Source of the DNA: Prochlorococcus marinus XMU1411
GTDB lineage: Bacteria; Cyanobacteriota; Cyanobacteriia; PCC-6307; Cyanobiaceae
Direction of reading: 5' to 3'
DNA length: 64,000 bases
Assembly: GCF_017696075.1 (NCBI RefSeq)
Contig: NZ_JAAORI010000006.1
Span: 124,001-188,000, forward strand
Part shown: piece by piece, positions 27,538 to 38,907 of the stretch
Numbering within the stretch: the stretch's first letter is position 1
How the letters are laid out: each line of letters starts with the position of its first letter
Program-made: the position numbers and the translations under genes
Notes under the pieces: generated by a model
What the model saw: only the letters and a program-made list of their open reading frames with translations
The model's database searches: none
Told to the model about the DNA's origin: nothing

Positions 27538-30294
27538 TCAATTCAAAAGTTCGAGTTTTTTAGTAATTCTTTCCTTTTGTACCGAACCCTCATTTAATTT
27601 AAATCTGCATTCATCAACAATATCTTTTGGAGCCTTATCAACGAAATTTTTATTAGATAATCTCTTATTTAAATTTTCTAATTCAATAGTCACCTTTTTT
27701 AAATCCTTGGTTAACCTTTCCTTTAATGCATCTATATTTACAAAATCCTGAAAAGGTATGTAAACCTCTAAATCACTAATTATCCCAGAAAAAGATTTAG
27801 CAAACTCTTTTTTATCAACAGCATTAGTTTTAAAAATAAATACTTCAGAAGATTTAGTTAAGGTTTGAATATCATCAACTAAAGTTTTTAAAAAATCAAT
27901 CAATTCATCATTGTCTGAAATTAAATATACAGGACCTTTTTCTGATGGCTTAAGACCTAATTCAGCTTTCAAATTTCTAATCAGCCTAATAATTTCAAAG
28001 AGTTGCTGAAAGGAATTATCAAGCTTATTATCAACAAATTTATTTTCGTGAATTGGCCATTTTTGAAGAGATAATAATGCATTATCTGGTTTTAGTTGCA
28101 GCACATGCCAAAGTTCCTCAGTAATGTGCGGCATAAAAGGATGAATCATTACCAAAATATCATTCAGCACTTTTATTAAAACTTTTTCAGATATTTGTCT
28201 ATTTTTAGTCTCTTTATTATTAAACCTTTGTTTAGCAAATTCTACATACCAATCACAAAAATCATTCCACGTAAATTCATAAAGGATTTTCGCAGATTCT
28301 CCCAATTTATATTCTTTCAACAAAGCAGCAACTTTTATATTTACCTGATTCAATTTCGATAAAATCCACTTATCACATAACTCTAAAGAAGTTTCATCGC
28401 TCTCATTAAGCAAATAATTATTATTAGAAGTTTTATTAATTAATACAAATTTAGTCGCATTCCATAATTTATTCGCAAAATTTCTTGAAGCTTCAACAGT
28501 TGAAGATGTATCTTTTTTTCTATCAAAATCAAGCCGAATATCTTGTCCAGCGCCTGCAACTTCTCGAATTAAAGCAAATCGTAGAGCATCAGAACCATAT
28601 TTATCAATTAATAGTATTGGATCAATACCATTACCTGAACTTTTACTCATTTTTTTATTGTTTTCATCTCGAACTAGACCATGAATATAAACATCCTTAA
28701 AAGGAATATTATTCGTAAAAGTATTCCCCATCATTGTCATTCTCGCCACCCAGAAGAAAATAATATCGAAACCAGTAACAAGAACACTATTTGGATACCA
28801 TTTTTTAAAATCCGGATCATTTGTATTTGGCCAACCAAGGGTTGAGAAAGGCCATAAACCACTTGAAAACCATGTATCCAAGACATCTTTATCACGAACC
28901 AATTTAATATTTAATCCAAATTTTTTATTAGCTTCGATTAAGGCATCCTCTTCATTTCTCGCAACAACATATGGAGTATTTTGTTCTATTGAGTCTTGAG
29001 ATTCATCTAAAACATACCATGCTGGTATTTGGTGCCCCCACCACAATTGCCGACTGATACACCAATCATTAATATTCTCTAACCAATCCTTATAAACTTT
29101 CTCCCAGCGTGAAGGAATAAAAGATGGTTTTTTAGAATCAATTTCATTAAGACATCCTTGTGATATATCATCCATTTTCAAAAACCATTGTGTTGACAAT
29201 AAAGGTTCAATTGGCACCTTACCTCTATCAGAAAAAGGAACAGTATGTTTATAATCCTCTATTTTTGTCAAAAGTCCTAAGTTATCCAATTCTTTGATAA
29301 TTTTCTTTCTAGCCTCATATCTATCTAAATTTTGAAAAATACCTGCATTAATATTTAAAGTTCCATCTTTATTCATTACATTAATCTGTTTTAAATTATG
29401 CCTTTTTCCTATTGCAAAATCATTTTGATCATGGGCTGGAGTAACCTTCACACAACCTGTACCAAAATCTTTATCAACATGTGAATCAGCGATAACAGGT
29501 ATTTCTCTATCAACGAAAGGAACTTTTACTTTGACACCAATAAATTCTTTATATCTATCATCATCAGGATTAACTGCCACAGCAGTATCACCCAAAAGAG
29601 TTTCTGGTCTTGTTGTTGCAACTTCTAAGTACTTATCTAAATATTCACCACTGTCAGAAATTAAAGGGTATTTAAAATGCCATAAATGACCATTTACTTC
29701 TTGCATTTCAACTTCAAGATCACTTACGGCAGATTGAGATTCAGGGCACCAATTAACCAAATATTCGCCTCTATAAATTAAATTCTCTTTATAGAGAATA
29801 TTAAAAGCCTCAATAACTGCTTCATTTAATTTTTGATCAAGAGTAAATCTTTCTCTAGTCCAGTCAACTGAATATCCTATCCTTTTTAATTGAGAAACTA
29901 TTCTTCCACCACTTTGTTCTTTCCAGTTCCATGCTCTTTTAAGAAATTCATCTCTTCCAATATCCTCGCTTGTTTTGCCTTCACTTTTTAATTGTTTTTC
30001 GAGAATAGTTTGAACAGCTATTGAAGCATGATCAGTTCCCGGTAAACACAAAACATTCTTACCTAAAAGTCTTTGAAAACGTATTACAACATCTATCAAA
30101 GCCGTATTAAATGCATGCCCCATATGCAAAGATCCAGTTACATTTGGTGGCGGAATAACAATACAAAAAGGCTCCCCATCATCCTCAGGGTTAGGACTAA
30201 ACGCCTTTAGACTTTCCCATTTTTCTTGCCACTTTTTCTCTACTTCAAAAGGTGAATAATTCTCGAAAGATAATTGATCATTCATCTCTGTCAT
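27538..30294 (-). CDS. valS: Valine--tRNA ligase
   Basis: Class I aminoacyl-tRNA synthetase charging tRNA-Val. 918 residues from the ATG at 30294; a TTG two codons upstream and an ATG at 30285 are alternatives. The HIGH motif is HMGH (57-60) in NVTGSLHMGHAFN and the KMSKS motif is intact in NNKKMSKSSGNG. The editing domain (ATTRPETLLGDTAVAVNP) and the C-terminal coiled-coil arm (LTKDLKKVTIELENLNKRL) are both present. Its cognate tRNA-Val(UAC) gene lies 0.5 kb upstream on the same strand. Confidence 0.97.
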   Translation of the reverse strand: MTEMNDQLSFENYSPFEVEKKWQEKWESLKAFSPNPEDDGEPFCIVIPPPNVTGSLHMGHAFNTALIDVVIRFQRLLGKNVLCLPGTDHASIAVQTILEKQLKSEGKTSEDIGRDEFLKRAWNWKEQSGGRIVSQLKRIGYSVDWTRERFTLDQKLNEAVIEAFNILYKENLIYRGEYLVNWCPESQSAVSDLEVEMQEVNGHLWHFKYPLISDSGEYLDKYLEVATTRPETLLGDTAVAVNPDDDRYKEFIGVKVKVPFVDREIPVIADSHVDKDFGTGCVKVTPAHDQNDFAIGKRHNLKQINVMNKDGTLNINAGIFQNLDRYEARKKIIKELDNLGLLTKIEDYKHTVPFSDRGKVPIEPLLSTQWFLKMDDISQGCLNEIDSKKPSFIPSRWEKVYKDWLENINDWCISRQLWWGHQIPAWYVLDESQDSIEQNTPYVVARNEEDALIEANKKFGLNIKLVRDKDVLDTWFSSGLWPFSTLGWPNTNDPDFKKWYPNSVLVTGFDIIFFWVARMTMMGNTFTNNIPFKDVYIHGLVRDENNKKMSKSSGNGIDPILLIDKYGSDALRFALIREVAGAGQDIRLDFDRKKDTSSTVEASRNFANKLWNATKFVLINKTSNNNYLLNESDETSLELCDKWILSKLNQVNIKVAALLKEYKLGESAKILYEFTWNDFCDWYVEFAKQRFNNKETKNRQISEKVLIKVLNDILVMIHPFMPHITEELWHVLQLKPDNALLSLQKWPIHENKFVDNKLDNSFQQLFEIIRLIRNLKAELGLKPSEKGPVYLISDNDELIDFLKTLVDDIQTLTKSSEVFIFKTNAVDKKEFAKSFSGIISDLEVYIPFQDFVNIDALKERLTKDLKKVTIELENLNKRLSNKNFVDKAPKDIVDECRFKLNEGSVQKERITKKLELLN

Positions 30295-30391
30295 GTGCAA
30301 ATTTTATTTCAATAAACTTTTTGTTTATTTTATCTTGAGAGCAGCCAATTAATGAAAATAATATTAGTTTGCAAAAAAAGACAAATCCATT

Positions 30392-30733
30392 CTACAAAAG
30401 TTTGAAGCCAGAACCACAGGAACAACGTTTTGCATTTTTTGGTGTTGAAATAAGAAATCCACCACCGCTCAAATCACCGTAATAATCTAATTTTAAATCT
30501 TTCAGTAAATTAAACTTTTTTACATCAGCGTATAAAGTTACTCCTTCAGTTCTTGAAATAGGGGATCCATTACATGTACCTGACTTTAATTTAATATGCA
30601 TCCATCCTTCGGAACAATTTTTATCCTCTACCAAATCAATCGACATTTCTCCTGGGGAACCTCCAAAAGAAGCTTGCCTAGATAGTTCTGAAGCAGCACT
30701 TTGACTGATTGAAAGATTGACGATCTCAGTCAT
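30392..30733 (-). CDS. A-type iron-sulfur carrier (IscA/SufA-like)
   Basis: Carrier or assembly factor for Fe-S clusters. 113 residues from the ATG at 30733; a longer frame to 30778 would read into the tRNA-Val gene and is rejected. The three family cysteines are present: Cys54 in KLKSGTCNGS and Cys104 and Cys106 in KRCSCGSGF. An extra Cys40 precedes them. The sequence around Cys54 is more diverged than in classic IscA, so it may be one of the specialised cyanobacterial paralogs. It lies 97 bases upstream of valS on the same strand. Confidence 0.85.
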   Translation of the reverse strand: MTEIVNLSISQSAASELSRQASFGGSPGEMSIDLVEDKNCSEGWMHIKLKSGTCNGSPISRTEGVTLYADVKKFNLLKDLKLDYYGDLSGGGFLISTPKNAKRCSCGSGFKLL

Positions 30734-30749
30734 TAGAAAAATAATAAAT

Positions 30750-30820
<71 letters not shown>

Positions 30821-30845
30821 TTATAATAGATCATTCTAATAGATG
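30821..30845 (-). promoter_or_regulatory. Candidate promoter of tRNA-Val
   Basis: On the minus strand TAGAAT (read from 30838 to 30833) lies about 12 bases before the tRNA 5' end and is a reasonable -10 box for a short-leader tRNA transcript. The same spacer precedes mazG on the other strand. Confidence 0.35.
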
Positions 30846-30918
30846 AAGTTGAAAATTTTATACTAAGTATTTAAATATTTCATGATTGAGGCAAAATTTA
30901 ATTAATAAAATATATCCT

Positions 30919-31773
30919 ATGTCCTCAAACAATAGATATAAATTGGAAAACAATTCCGATTTAGAGACTATAAATAGTTTTAAAATCTTAATATCTAATA
31001 TCAAGGCATTAAAAGATAAAACTTGGGGCTGCCCATGGCAGAAAATACAGTCTCATGTATCGTTGATCCCATTTTTGTATGAAGAAAGTAATGAGTTTAT
31101 AGATGCAATATATGAAAAAAATGCAGATAACATATGTGAGGAGTTAGGAGATCTTTTATTACAAGTAATGCTTCATGCTGAAATCGGTTACGAAGAAAAA
31201 GAATTTGCACTAAATGATGTTATAAAAAATCTAAACAAGAAAATTATTAATAGACATCCATATATTTTTAACAAAAAAGAAAAAGTATCTTTACAAAAAT
31301 CACAACAGATTTGGGTAAATATAAAAAATTTAGAAAAAAAAGCACCTCATATGAAATCTTCTATTAGTAGTAATTTAAATTTGAAAATTAAAAATTTACC
31401 GCCAACAGTTGGAACAAATAAAATCACAAATGTTGTTAAAGAACATGGTTTCAAGTGGGAAAGTACTGATGATATTTTTAAAAAGTTAGAAGAAGAGATT
31501 AATGAATTAAAGGAAGCAATTAAAAGTAAAAATGATTCAGAGATAAAAAATGAATTTGGGGATATTTACTTTACTCTTCTTAATCTCGCAAACTTTTTAA
31601 AGATCAATCCTGAATCAGCTCTTCAAAAAACTAATATAAAATTTTTAGACAGATTTTCAATCGTCGAAGAGCATGCAGGAGATAATATGAAAAAACAAAC
31701 TCCCAAAGACTTTCAAAGGCTTTGGCAAATAGCCAAGCAAAAAATTGCAGGAAAAATTCCTAAAAGCAAATGA
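30919..31773 (+). CDS. mazG: Nucleoside triphosphate pyrophosphohydrolase MazG
   Basis: Hydrolyses NTPs or dNTPs to monophosphates and pyrophosphate; in other bacteria linked to nucleotide sanitation and (p)ppGpp levels. 284 residues from the ATG at 30919; a TTG at 30886 would add 11 residues of untypical sequence. Two MazG repeats are visible: the first with GCPWQKIQSH, EESNE and EELGDLLLQVMLHAEI, the second with LEEEINELKEAIK and NEFGDIYFTLLNLA. Cyanophages carry shorter mazG genes; this two-repeat form is the cellular type. It overlaps speE by 4 bases (ATGA). Confidence 0.93.
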   Translation: MSSNNRYKLENNSDLETINSFKILISNIKALKDKTWGCPWQKIQSHVSLIPFLYEESNEFIDAIYEKNADNICEELGDLLLQVMLHAEIGYEEKEFALNDVIKNLNKKIINRHPYIFNKKEKVSLQKSQQIWVNIKNLEKKAPHMKSSISSNLNLKIKNLPPTVGTNKITNVVKEHGFKWESTDDIFKKLEEEINELKEAIKSKNDSEIKNEFGDIYFTLLNLANFLKINPESALQKTNIKFLDRFSIVEEHAGDNMKKQTPKDFQRLWQIAKQKIAGKIPKSK

Positions 31774-32621
31774 CAAATATTACAACATGGATCGATGAAT
31801 ATCATAAAGGCTCAAGATTCGGCCTAAGTGGGAAAATTCTAATTAAAAAAACCTCAAAATTTCAAGAAATTATTGTTATTGAAAATGAATATTATGGTAA
31901 AGCTTTAATGTTAGATGGTTGCTGGATGACTTCATTAAAAGACGAGAAATATTATCATGAGTGTCTTGTGCATCCTGCATTAAGTAGCATTGACGGAAAA
32001 TCTAATGTATTAATTATTGGTGGTGGTGACGGTGGTACTGTAAGAGAATGCGTTAAATATTCTCAAATATCAAAAATTGATCTAGTAGAAATTGATGAAG
32101 AGGTAATCAAAATATCTAAAAAATTTCTAAAAGAAATTGGAGGCGAAGCATGGAATGACAAAAGATTAGCAATACATGTTGATGATGGTGTTAAATGGGT
32201 AAAAAAAACAAGAGATAATTTTTACGACGTTATATTTATAGATAGTTCAGATCCCTCAGAATTTTCAAATTTATTATTTTCAGATTCTTTTTATAAAGAA
32301 TGTAAAAGAATACTTACACCAAGTGGGGTATTAGCAACGCAAAGCGAATCTCCTGAATCCTTCAAAAATATTCACATAAATATTTTGAAAACCCTAAAAA
32401 ATATATTTAAAGTTTCTGAAACTATGTATTCATTTGTGCCTATATATCCAAGCGGGATTTGGAGTTGGACGTTTGCTTCTTCAGAAGATCTAAATTTATC
32501 AACGCAAAATTATAATGAAGTCCTAAAAATAGAAAAAGGATGTGAAATTTGGAATTTAAATTTTCAAAATGCAGCATTTAAAATGATGCCAAATAAAATT
32601 GTAAAAGAACTAGATTTATAA
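31770..32621 (+). CDS. speE: Spermidine synthase
   Basis: Aminopropyltransferase adding the propylamine group of decarboxylated SAM to putrescine. 283 residues. The nucleotide-binding motif LIIGGGDGGTVRE, the EIDEEV acidic turn and the catalytic aspartate region DVIFIDSSDPS are present. It overlaps mazG by 4 bases and agmatinase follows with one base between, placing two successive polyamine enzymes in one transcript. Confidence 0.95.
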   Translation: MTNITTWIDEYHKGSRFGLSGKILIKKTSKFQEIIVIENEYYGKALMLDGCWMTSLKDEKYYHECLVHPALSSIDGKSNVLIIGGGDGGTVRECVKYSQISKIDLVEIDEEVIKISKKFLKEIGGEAWNDKRLAIHVDDGVKWVKKTRDNFYDVIFIDSSDPSEFSNLLFSDSFYKECKRILTPSGVLATQSESPESFKNIHINILKTLKNIFKVSETMYSFVPIYPSGIWSWTFASSEDLNLSTQNYNEVLKIEKGCEIWNLNFQNAAFKMMPNKIVKELDL

Positions 32622-32622
32622 G

Positions 32623-33504
32623 ATGACAAAAAATTTATTTGATAACGAAAATGCAATTTATATGGGAGCAAAAAGAAGTCCTGAGAATTGCTCAATTGGT
32701 ATATTTGGAGTTAATTATGACGGGACATGTTCGTTTAAACCAGGAGCAAGATTTGGTCCAGAAGCAATAAGACAGGTCAGTTCTTGTTTAGAAACATATT
32801 GTCCAAAAATAAAAAAAGACTTAGAGGATATTATGTATGTTGATTTTGGATCAATACTAATTGATAAAAATGACTCAAAGTCTGTTATTGAATCAGTTAA
32901 ATCAGCAACAAATTATTTAATTAGTAAACGCCTTAGTCCTATTATGCTTGGAGGCGAACACTCTATTACAAGAGGTGCTATTGAAGCATTGGTAAAAAAA
33001 TATCCAGATTTGATATTGGTTCAACTTGATGCTCATGCAGATTTAAGAGAATCATATATAGGGAATAAACATAGTCATGCTTGTACTATGAAAAGATGCT
33101 TAGAAGTGCTACCTGAAAAAAAAATTTTGCAAGTAGGAATTAGAAGTGGAACTAAAGAAGAATTTGAAATTATGGATAACAACAACCAATTAGTAAACTT
33201 TTGTCCAGGCGGAAATGCACATGAGTTAAAACAAGCTCTTCTACCATACGCTAAGTCTCCAATCTATTTAACAATAGATTTAGATTGGTTTGATCCCAGT
33301 TTATTAGCAGGTACGGGCACTCCAGAACCTGGAGGATTTTTTTGGAATGATTTTGAAGAAATACTGAAAACTTTAAAAGACCTTAGAATTGTGGCTTCAG
33401 ATATTGTGGAATTATCTCCAGAAATTGATAAAAGCGGAGTAAGTAGCATAGTTGCAGCCAAAATACTTAGAAGCTTAATTTTGTCATTAGAAAATATGCA
33501 ATAA
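32623..33504 (+). CDS. speB: Agmatinase (arginase/ureohydrolase family)
   Basis: Binuclear manganese ureohydrolase that splits agmatine to putrescine and urea. 293 residues. The metal motifs are complete: GGEHS, DAHADLR and DLDWFDPS. The pairing with speE directly upstream supports agmatinase over arginase or guanidinobutyrase, since putrescine is the SpeE substrate. The urea released would feed urease if this genome encodes it, which is outside the window. Confidence 0.9.
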   Translation: MTKNLFDNENAIYMGAKRSPENCSIGIFGVNYDGTCSFKPGARFGPEAIRQVSSCLETYCPKIKKDLEDIMYVDFGSILIDKNDSKSVIESVKSATNYLISKRLSPIMLGGEHSITRGAIEALVKKYPDLILVQLDAHADLRESYIGNKHSHACTMKRCLEVLPEKKILQVGIRSGTKEEFEIMDNNNQLVNFCPGGNAHELKQALLPYAKSPIYLTIDLDWFDPSLLAGTGTPEPGGFFWNDFEEILKTLKDLRIVASDIVELSPEIDKSGVSSIVAAKILRSLILSLENMQ

Positions 33505-33554
33505 CAAATTTCTAAACTACAGTGTAAAAATACTAAATACAAACTAAATATTTC

Positions 33555-34667
33555 ATGGATTTGCTAAAAAGTCCTCTTTATTCAAAATATGTTGAATCCA
33601 ATGCAAAATTAGTGGATTTTGCAGGTTGGGAAATGCCCATATCATTTTCAGGATTAATTAAAGAGCATGAATCAGTTAGATCTTCAGCAGGATTATTTGA
33701 TATTTCTCACATGGGTGTGATTTCTATCAAGGGAATCAATCCAAAGGATTATATTCAAAAACTTTTTCCTACTAATTTGTACTCCTTTTCTGAAGGTCAG
33801 GGACTTTATACAGTAATGCTGAATGATAAAGGCGGAATAATAGATGACTTAATAATTTATGACCTTGGTATACAAGACAATGACATATCAGAATTATTGT
33901 TAATAGTTAATGCAAGTAGATATGAAGAAGATGTTCAGTGGATAAAAAATAGTTTAAATATTTCTGAGATTTCGATAACAAACTTCAAAAAAGACAAAGT
34001 ACTTTTAGCACTACAGGGAAAAAACTCATTCGATTTATTTGAAAAATGGATTGAATCTTCGATCTCACATATCCCTAACTTTGGATGCGAATATAAAATT
34101 TTTGAACATATTTCGCCTAAAGAAAAAATTTTCTTTTCGAAGACAGGCTATACGGGGGAAAATGGTCTAGAAATACTTTTATCTAAAAAAGCTGCAATTA
34201 ATTTATGGGATTTCTCAATTTCCAAAAATGTTCCCCCTTGTGGTTTAGGAGCTAGAGATACTCTTAGACTTGAAGCAGGCATGCATCTTTATGGTCAAGA
34301 CATAAATGAAAAAACTTCTCCATATGAAGCAGGGTTAGGCTGGCTAGTACATCTAGAGAATAATCACGAATTCTTTGGAAGAAGATTTCTTGAAGAACAG
34401 TCAAGATTAGGTATTCAAAAAAAGTTAGTTGGTCTCTCTATAGAAGGTAAAGCAATAGGAAGAAAAGGTTGCGCAGTTCTTAAAGGTGAAGAAAATATCG
34501 GTACTATTACAAGCGGCAGCTGGTCTCCAACTAAACAACAAGCTATAGCTTTTGCATACATCAATACTTCGCATGCCTTAATAAATAATGATGTTCAAAT
34601 ATTAATAAGAGGCAAAAAATTCAAAGGGATAATAACAAAGAGAGCATTTTATAAAAAAAATTATTAA
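33555..34667 (+). CDS. gcvT: Aminomethyltransferase, glycine cleavage T protein
   Basis: Releases ammonia from the aminomethyl-lipoyl H protein and forms 5,10-methylene-THF. 370 residues. Characteristic stretches: [22 protein letters not shown] near the N terminus, [11 protein letters not shown] and [20 protein letters not shown] in the centre, and [11 protein letters not shown] near the C terminus. It is separated from gcvP and gcvH by 16 kb and sits after agmatinase with 50 bases between; no glycine riboswitch is visible in that gap. Confidence 0.96.
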   Translation: MDLLKSPLYSKYVESNAKLVDFAGWEMPISFSGLIKEHESVRSSAGLFDISHMGVISIKGINPKDYIQKLFPTNLYSFSEGQGLYTVMLNDKGGIIDDLIIYDLGIQDNDISELLLIVNASRYEEDVQWIKNSLNISEISITNFKKDKVLLALQGKNSFDLFEKWIESSISHIPNFGCEYKIFEHISPKEKIFFSKTGYTGENGLEILLSKKAAINLWDFSISKNVPPCGLGARDTLRLEAGMHLYGQDINEKTSPYEAGLGWLVHLENNHEFFGRRFLEEQSRLGIQKKLVGLSIEGKAIGRKGCAVLKGEENIGTITSGSWSPTKQQAIAFAYINTSHALINNDVQILIRGKKFKGIITKRAFYKKNY

Positions 34668-34722
34668 CTAAATTTACCCTTAAAGAATTATTATAAGTTA
34701 TTGATAAATAAATCAAACTTAG

Positions 34723-36519
34723 ATGAGAAACAAAATTTGCAAAGAACTCAATAATACAGATATTGGTAAATTAGTTAATTTGTGCGGATGGGTAGATAGA
34801 AGAAGAGATCATGGTGGTGTAATATTTATTGATTTAAGAGACCATAGTGGATTTCTACAAATAACAATTAACCCCGATGATGGTGCAGATCTATTTAAAC
34901 AGGCAGAAACTCTAAGAAATGAAACAGTAATAATGGTTAGCGGAATTATTAATGAAAGGCCCAAAGATTCCATAAATACAAATTTAAGTACTGGAGAGCT
35001 AGAGCTTAAGGTTAAAGATTTACAAGTTCTCAACCAAATTAAAAACAACTTACCTTTTCCAGTGTCTATTCATGATTATGAAAATACAAAAGAGGAACTC
35101 AGATTAAAATATAGATACCTTGATTTAAGAAGGGGAAAATTACTAGAAAATTTAAAAACAAGACATAAGATTATTAAAGTTGCTAGAGAATTTCTTGATA
35201 ATTTTGGATTTACAGAAGTAGAGACCCCATTACTTACAAAGTCAACTCCTGAAGGCGCTCGCGATTTTCTTGTTCCTGCACGTCTTTCAAATGGAGAATT
35301 TTTTGCTTTACCTCAATCCCCACAACTATTTAAACAACTTCTAATGGTTGGAGGCTTAGATAAGTATTATCAAATCGCAAAATGTTTCCGTGATGAAGAC
35401 TTAAGAGCAGATAGACAGCCAGAGTTTACTCAATTAGATATTGAGATGAGCTTTATTAGTGAAGAAGAAATAATTTCTTTTAATGAAAGTCTCATAAAAA
35501 AAATATGGAAAGAAGTGTTAAATATTAATTTTAATAATGCTTTTCCAAGAATGTCATGGCAGGAAGCAATGGATAATTACGGAACTGATAGACCAGATAC
35601 TAGATATCAAATGTTATTAAAAGATTTAGGAGGAGTATTAGGTGATATTGGATTTAATATTTTCACCAAGGCAATTAAGTCTGGAGGTTATATAAAATCC
35701 ATAACAGTCAAAGGAGGTAATTCAAGTATTAGCAATGTAAGAATTAAACCAGGAGGTGACATCTTCCAAGTAGCTCAAGATGCAGGAGCTGGTGGTTTGG
35801 CCTTTATAAGGGTCAAAGGAGATGAGCTTGAGACTATTGGGGCAATTAAAAATAATTTAAGTGAAGATCATATTACTGATATTTTAAAAATCACAGAAGC
35901 AAAAGATGGAGACTTAATCCTCTTAGGAGCTGGAGATAAACAAATTGTCAATCAGTCATTAGATAGGGTAAGACAATATATCGCAAAAGACCTAAATCTT
36001 GTTGATAAAAGTAAATGGAATTTCTTATGGGTAACTGACTTCCCGATGTTTGAGAGAAATGAAGATGAGAATAGATATGAAGCTTTACATCATCCTTTTT
36101 GTTCTCCAAAAAATATAAAATCTAAAGATTCTGAAACCTTGAAAAAAGAAATTGAGAGCTCTACAGCAAATGCTTATGACTTAGTTCTCAATGGATTGGA
36201 GTTAGGTGGTGGTTCTTTACGTATTCATGAAGCCAACTTACAAAGAGAGGTTCTGAAAACGGTTGGACTTACTGATAAAGAGATTGATGAAAAATTTGGA
36301 TTTTTAATAGAAGCCTTAGAAATGGGTGCTCCTCCTCATGGTGGAATAGCGTTTGGATTGGATCGTATTACCATGCTGATCATTGGTGCAGATTCAATAA
36401 GAGAAACCATTGCTTTTCCAAAAAATCAACAAGCAAAATGTCTTCTCACAAATGCACCTTCAAATGTCTCTGAATTACAATTAAAAGAATTAGATATTGA
36501 AATAACAATTGATGAATAA
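34723..36519 (+). CDS. aspS: Aspartate--tRNA ligase
   Basis: Class II synthetase. 598 residues, the bacterial length with the GAD insertion. The N-terminal anticodon-binding OB fold has [19 protein letters not shown]; motif 2 is [18 protein letters not shown]; motif 3 is [12 protein letters not shown]. Bacterial enzymes of organisms with GatCAB often also charge tRNA-Asn; which type this is cannot be read by eye. The start ATG follows a 55-base gap after gcvT. Confidence 0.96.
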   Translation: MRNKICKELNNTDIGKLVNLCGWVDRRRDHGGVIFIDLRDHSGFLQITINPDDGADLFKQAETLRNETVIMVSGIINERPKDSINTNLSTGELELKVKDLQVLNQIKNNLPFPVSIHDYENTKEELRLKYRYLDLRRGKLLENLKTRHKIIKVAREFLDNFGFTEVETPLLTKSTPEGARDFLVPARLSNGEFFALPQSPQLFKQLLMVGGLDKYYQIAKCFRDEDLRADRQPEFTQLDIEMSFISEEEIISFNESLIKKIWKEVLNINFNNAFPRMSWQEAMDNYGTDRPDTRYQMLLKDLGGVLGDIGFNIFTKAIKSGGYIKSITVKGGNSSISNVRIKPGGDIFQVAQDAGAGGLAFIRVKGDELETIGAIKNNLSEDHITDILKITEAKDGDLILLGAGDKQIVNQSLDRVRQYIAKDLNLVDKSKWNFLWVTDFPMFERNEDENRYEALHHPFCSPKNIKSKDSETLKKEIESSTANAYDLVLNGLELGGGSLRIHEANLQREVLKTVGLTDKEIDEKFGFLIEALEMGAPPHGGIAFGLDRITMLIIGADSIRETIAFPKNQQAKCLLTNAPSNVSELQLKELDIEITIDE

Positions 36520-36594
36520 GAATATATATGGATGTTCTAAAACTTTTTTGTTTAAATAAAATATAAGGAGGCTGTGCTTAATTAAAAATATTTA

Positions 36595-38205
36595 ATGTCA
36601 AAATTTGTCTTTGTCACCGGAGGAGTAGTTTCTAGCATTGGTAAAGGAATTGTAGCTGCAAGCCTAGGAAGATTATTAAAGTCTAGAGGATATAGTGTTT
36701 CAATATTAAAACTAGATCCATATCTAAATGTTGATCCAGGAACAATGAGCCCTTTCCAACATGGAGAAGTATTTGTAACCGAAGATGGGGCTGAAACCGA
36801 TCTAGATTTAGGTCACTATGAAAGATTTACTGATACTGCAATGACTAGGTTAAATAGTGTGACTACGGGATCTATCTATCAAGCAGTTATCAATAAAGAA
36901 AGAAGAGGTAGTTATGATGGTGGAACTGTGCAAGTAATACCTCACATAACGGGAGAAATAAGAGAAAGAATTCATAGAGTAGCCGCCAACAGTAATGCAG
37001 ATATTATAATTACTGAAATTGGTGGAACAGTTGGTGATATTGAATCTCTACCTTTTTTAGAGGCAATAAGAGAATTCAAAAATGATGTCAATAGTAACGA
37101 TGTTGCATACATACACGTAACATTACTTCCTTACATCAAAACCTCTGGCGAAATAAAAACTAAACCAACACAACATTCAGTCAAAGAATTAAGATCAATT
37201 GGAATTCAGCCAGATTTACTTGTATGCCGAAGTGATAAATCGATCAATGAAGCTCTTAAAAAGAAGCTTAGTGGTTTTTGCGGTGTCAATATCAACTCTG
37301 TAATTGAAGCTTTAGACGCAGACAGTATTTATTCTGTACCTCTTTCGTTAAAAAAAGAAGGTTTATGCAAAGAAACCCTGAAATATTTAGACCTTGAAGA
37401 TAAAAAATGTGATTTGAAAAATTGGGAGCAACTTATACACAACCTAAGAAATCCTGGAGCTCCAATCAAGGTTGCTTTAGTAGGTAAGTACATTGAACTT
37501 GGAGATGCATATTTATCCGTTGTTGAAGCTTTAAGACATGCATGCATTGAACAAAAGGCTTTATTAGATTTACATTGGGTAAGTGCTGAAATGATAGAAA
37601 AAAATTCAGCAGAAACTTACTTAAATAAAGTTGATGCAATTGTGGTACCTGGGGGATTTGGCAATAGAGGAGTCAATGGAAAAATTTCGGCTATAAAATT
37701 CGCAAGAGAAAATAAAATTCCCTTTTTAGGTTTGTGCCTTGGTATGCAATGTGCAGTTATAGAATGGGCTAGGAATGTAGCTAATCTCCCAGATGCATCT
37801 AGTTCAGAACTAGACCCAAACACTCCCAATCCAGTGATACATTTATTACCAGAACAGCAAGATGTAGTTGATTTAGGTGGGACAATGAGACTTGGAGTTT
37901 ATCCATGTAGATTGACAAAAAATACAACTGGAAAAAACTTATATGATGAGGATGTTATTTATGAGAGACATCGACATAGATACGAATTTAATAATTACTA
38001 CAAACAAAGTTTTTTAGATTCTGGATACAAAATTAGTGGTACATCACCAGATGGCAGATTAGTTGAGTTAATTGAGTTAGAAAATCACCCATACTTCTTA
38101 GCATGTCAATATCATCCCGAGTTTTTATCACGACCTGGCAAACCTCATCCTTTGTTTAAAGGTTTAATAAAAGCCTCTCAAGATAATTTAAATCAATCAA
38201 ATTAA
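36595..38205 (+). CDS. pyrG: CTP synthase
   Basis: Makes CTP from UTP, glutamine and ATP. 536 residues. The amidoligase half starts [16 protein letters not shown] with the P loop, followed by [19 protein letters not shown]. The glutaminase half has the catalytic cysteine in FLGLCLGMQ and the His/Glu pair in QYHPEF. An AGGAGG lies upstream but 23 bases from the ATG, too far for a normal Shine-Dalgarno site. Confidence 0.97.
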   Translation: MSKFVFVTGGVVSSIGKGIVAASLGRLLKSRGYSVSILKLDPYLNVDPGTMSPFQHGEVFVTEDGAETDLDLGHYERFTDTAMTRLNSVTTGSIYQAVINKERRGSYDGGTVQVIPHITGEIRERIHRVAANSNADIIITEIGGTVGDIESLPFLEAIREFKNDVNSNDVAYIHVTLLPYIKTSGEIKTKPTQHSVKELRSIGIQPDLLVCRSDKSINEALKKKLSGFCGVNINSVIEALDADSIYSVPLSLKKEGLCKETLKYLDLEDKKCDLKNWEQLIHNLRNPGAPIKVALVGKYIELGDAYLSVVEALRHACIEQKALLDLHWVSAEMIEKNSAETYLNKVDAIVVPGGFGNRGVNGKISAIKFARENKIPFLGLCLGMQCAVIEWARNVANLPDASSSELDPNTPNPVIHLLPEQQDVVDLGGTMRLGVYPCRLTKNTTGKNLYDEDVIYERHRHRYEFNNYYKQSFLDSGYKISGTSPDGRLVELIELENHPYFLACQYHPEFLSRPGKPHPLFKGLIKASQDNLNQSN

Positions 38206-38223
38206 TATTCTTTATTTTTTTGA

Positions 38224-38901
38224 ATGAAAATGACAAATTTTTTACCCTTAGTCGAACAATTTCATTCATTACAAGGTGAAGGTTATCACGCTGGAAAAAG
38301 TGCTTTTTTTGTACGATTAGCAGGATGTAAAGTTGGATGTTCGTGGTGCGATACCAAAAATTCATGGGACGAGAAAAAATACCCTTCTATATCAATTGAA
38401 AAAATAATAGATCGCATAAAAATTGCCAGAAAAAAAGGAGCATCTTTTTGCGTTATTACAGGTGGAGAACCTTTACAACATAACTTGGATAATTTTTGCA
38501 AAGCCATAAAAAAAATGACCATGGAAGAAGAACAAAAGCCAATGAAGATTCATATTGAGACAAGTGGAGTTAATTCGATATCAGGAAGCTATGACTGGAT
38601 TACTTTATCTCCTAAAAGACACTCACCTCCAAAAAATTATTTTTTAAAAAAATGTAATGAAATCAAAATAATCATTAATGAAATAGAAGATATTGAATTT
38701 GCTATTCAAATAAAAAAAGAAACTTTAAAACAATATCAACTCTCTAAAAGCGAAGATGGCTTAAAAAAAGAAGATAAAATTTTTTATTTACAGCCAGCAT
38801 GGAACAATGCGAATGGTTTTTCTCTTGCCATTGATTTCGTAAAAAATAACCCAGATTGGAAATTGAGCCTTCAAACTCACAAATACTTAAAAATTAATTG
38901 A
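38224..38901 (+). CDS. queE: 7-carboxy-7-deazaguanine synthase (radical SAM)
   Basis: Radical SAM enzyme that rearranges carboxy-tetrahydropterin to CDG in queuosine synthesis. 225 residues. The cluster cysteines Cys35, Cys39 and Cys42 lie in AGCKVGCSWCDTK. FHSLQGEG near the N terminus and VITGGEPLQH are family hallmarks. Two ATG codons lie at the start (38224 and 38230). queC follows 6 bases later, confirming the pathway. Confidence 0.95.
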   Translation: MKMTNFLPLVEQFHSLQGEGYHAGKSAFFVRLAGCKVGCSWCDTKNSWDEKKYPSISIEKIIDRIKIARKKGASFCVITGGEPLQHNLDNFCKAIKKMTMEEEQKPMKIHIETSGVNSISGSYDWITLSPKRHSPPKNYFLKKCNEIKIIINEIEDIEFAIQIKKETLKQYQLSKSEDGLKKEDKIFYLQPAWNNANGFSLAIDFVKNNPDWKLSLQTHKYLKIN

Positions 38902-38907
38902 AATCAT

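Noticed and set aside
33505-33554. Glycine riboswitch upstream of gcvT
   Set aside because: Only 50 bases separate speB and gcvT, far too short, and no aptamer core is visible; the gcvP operon spacer is also too short.
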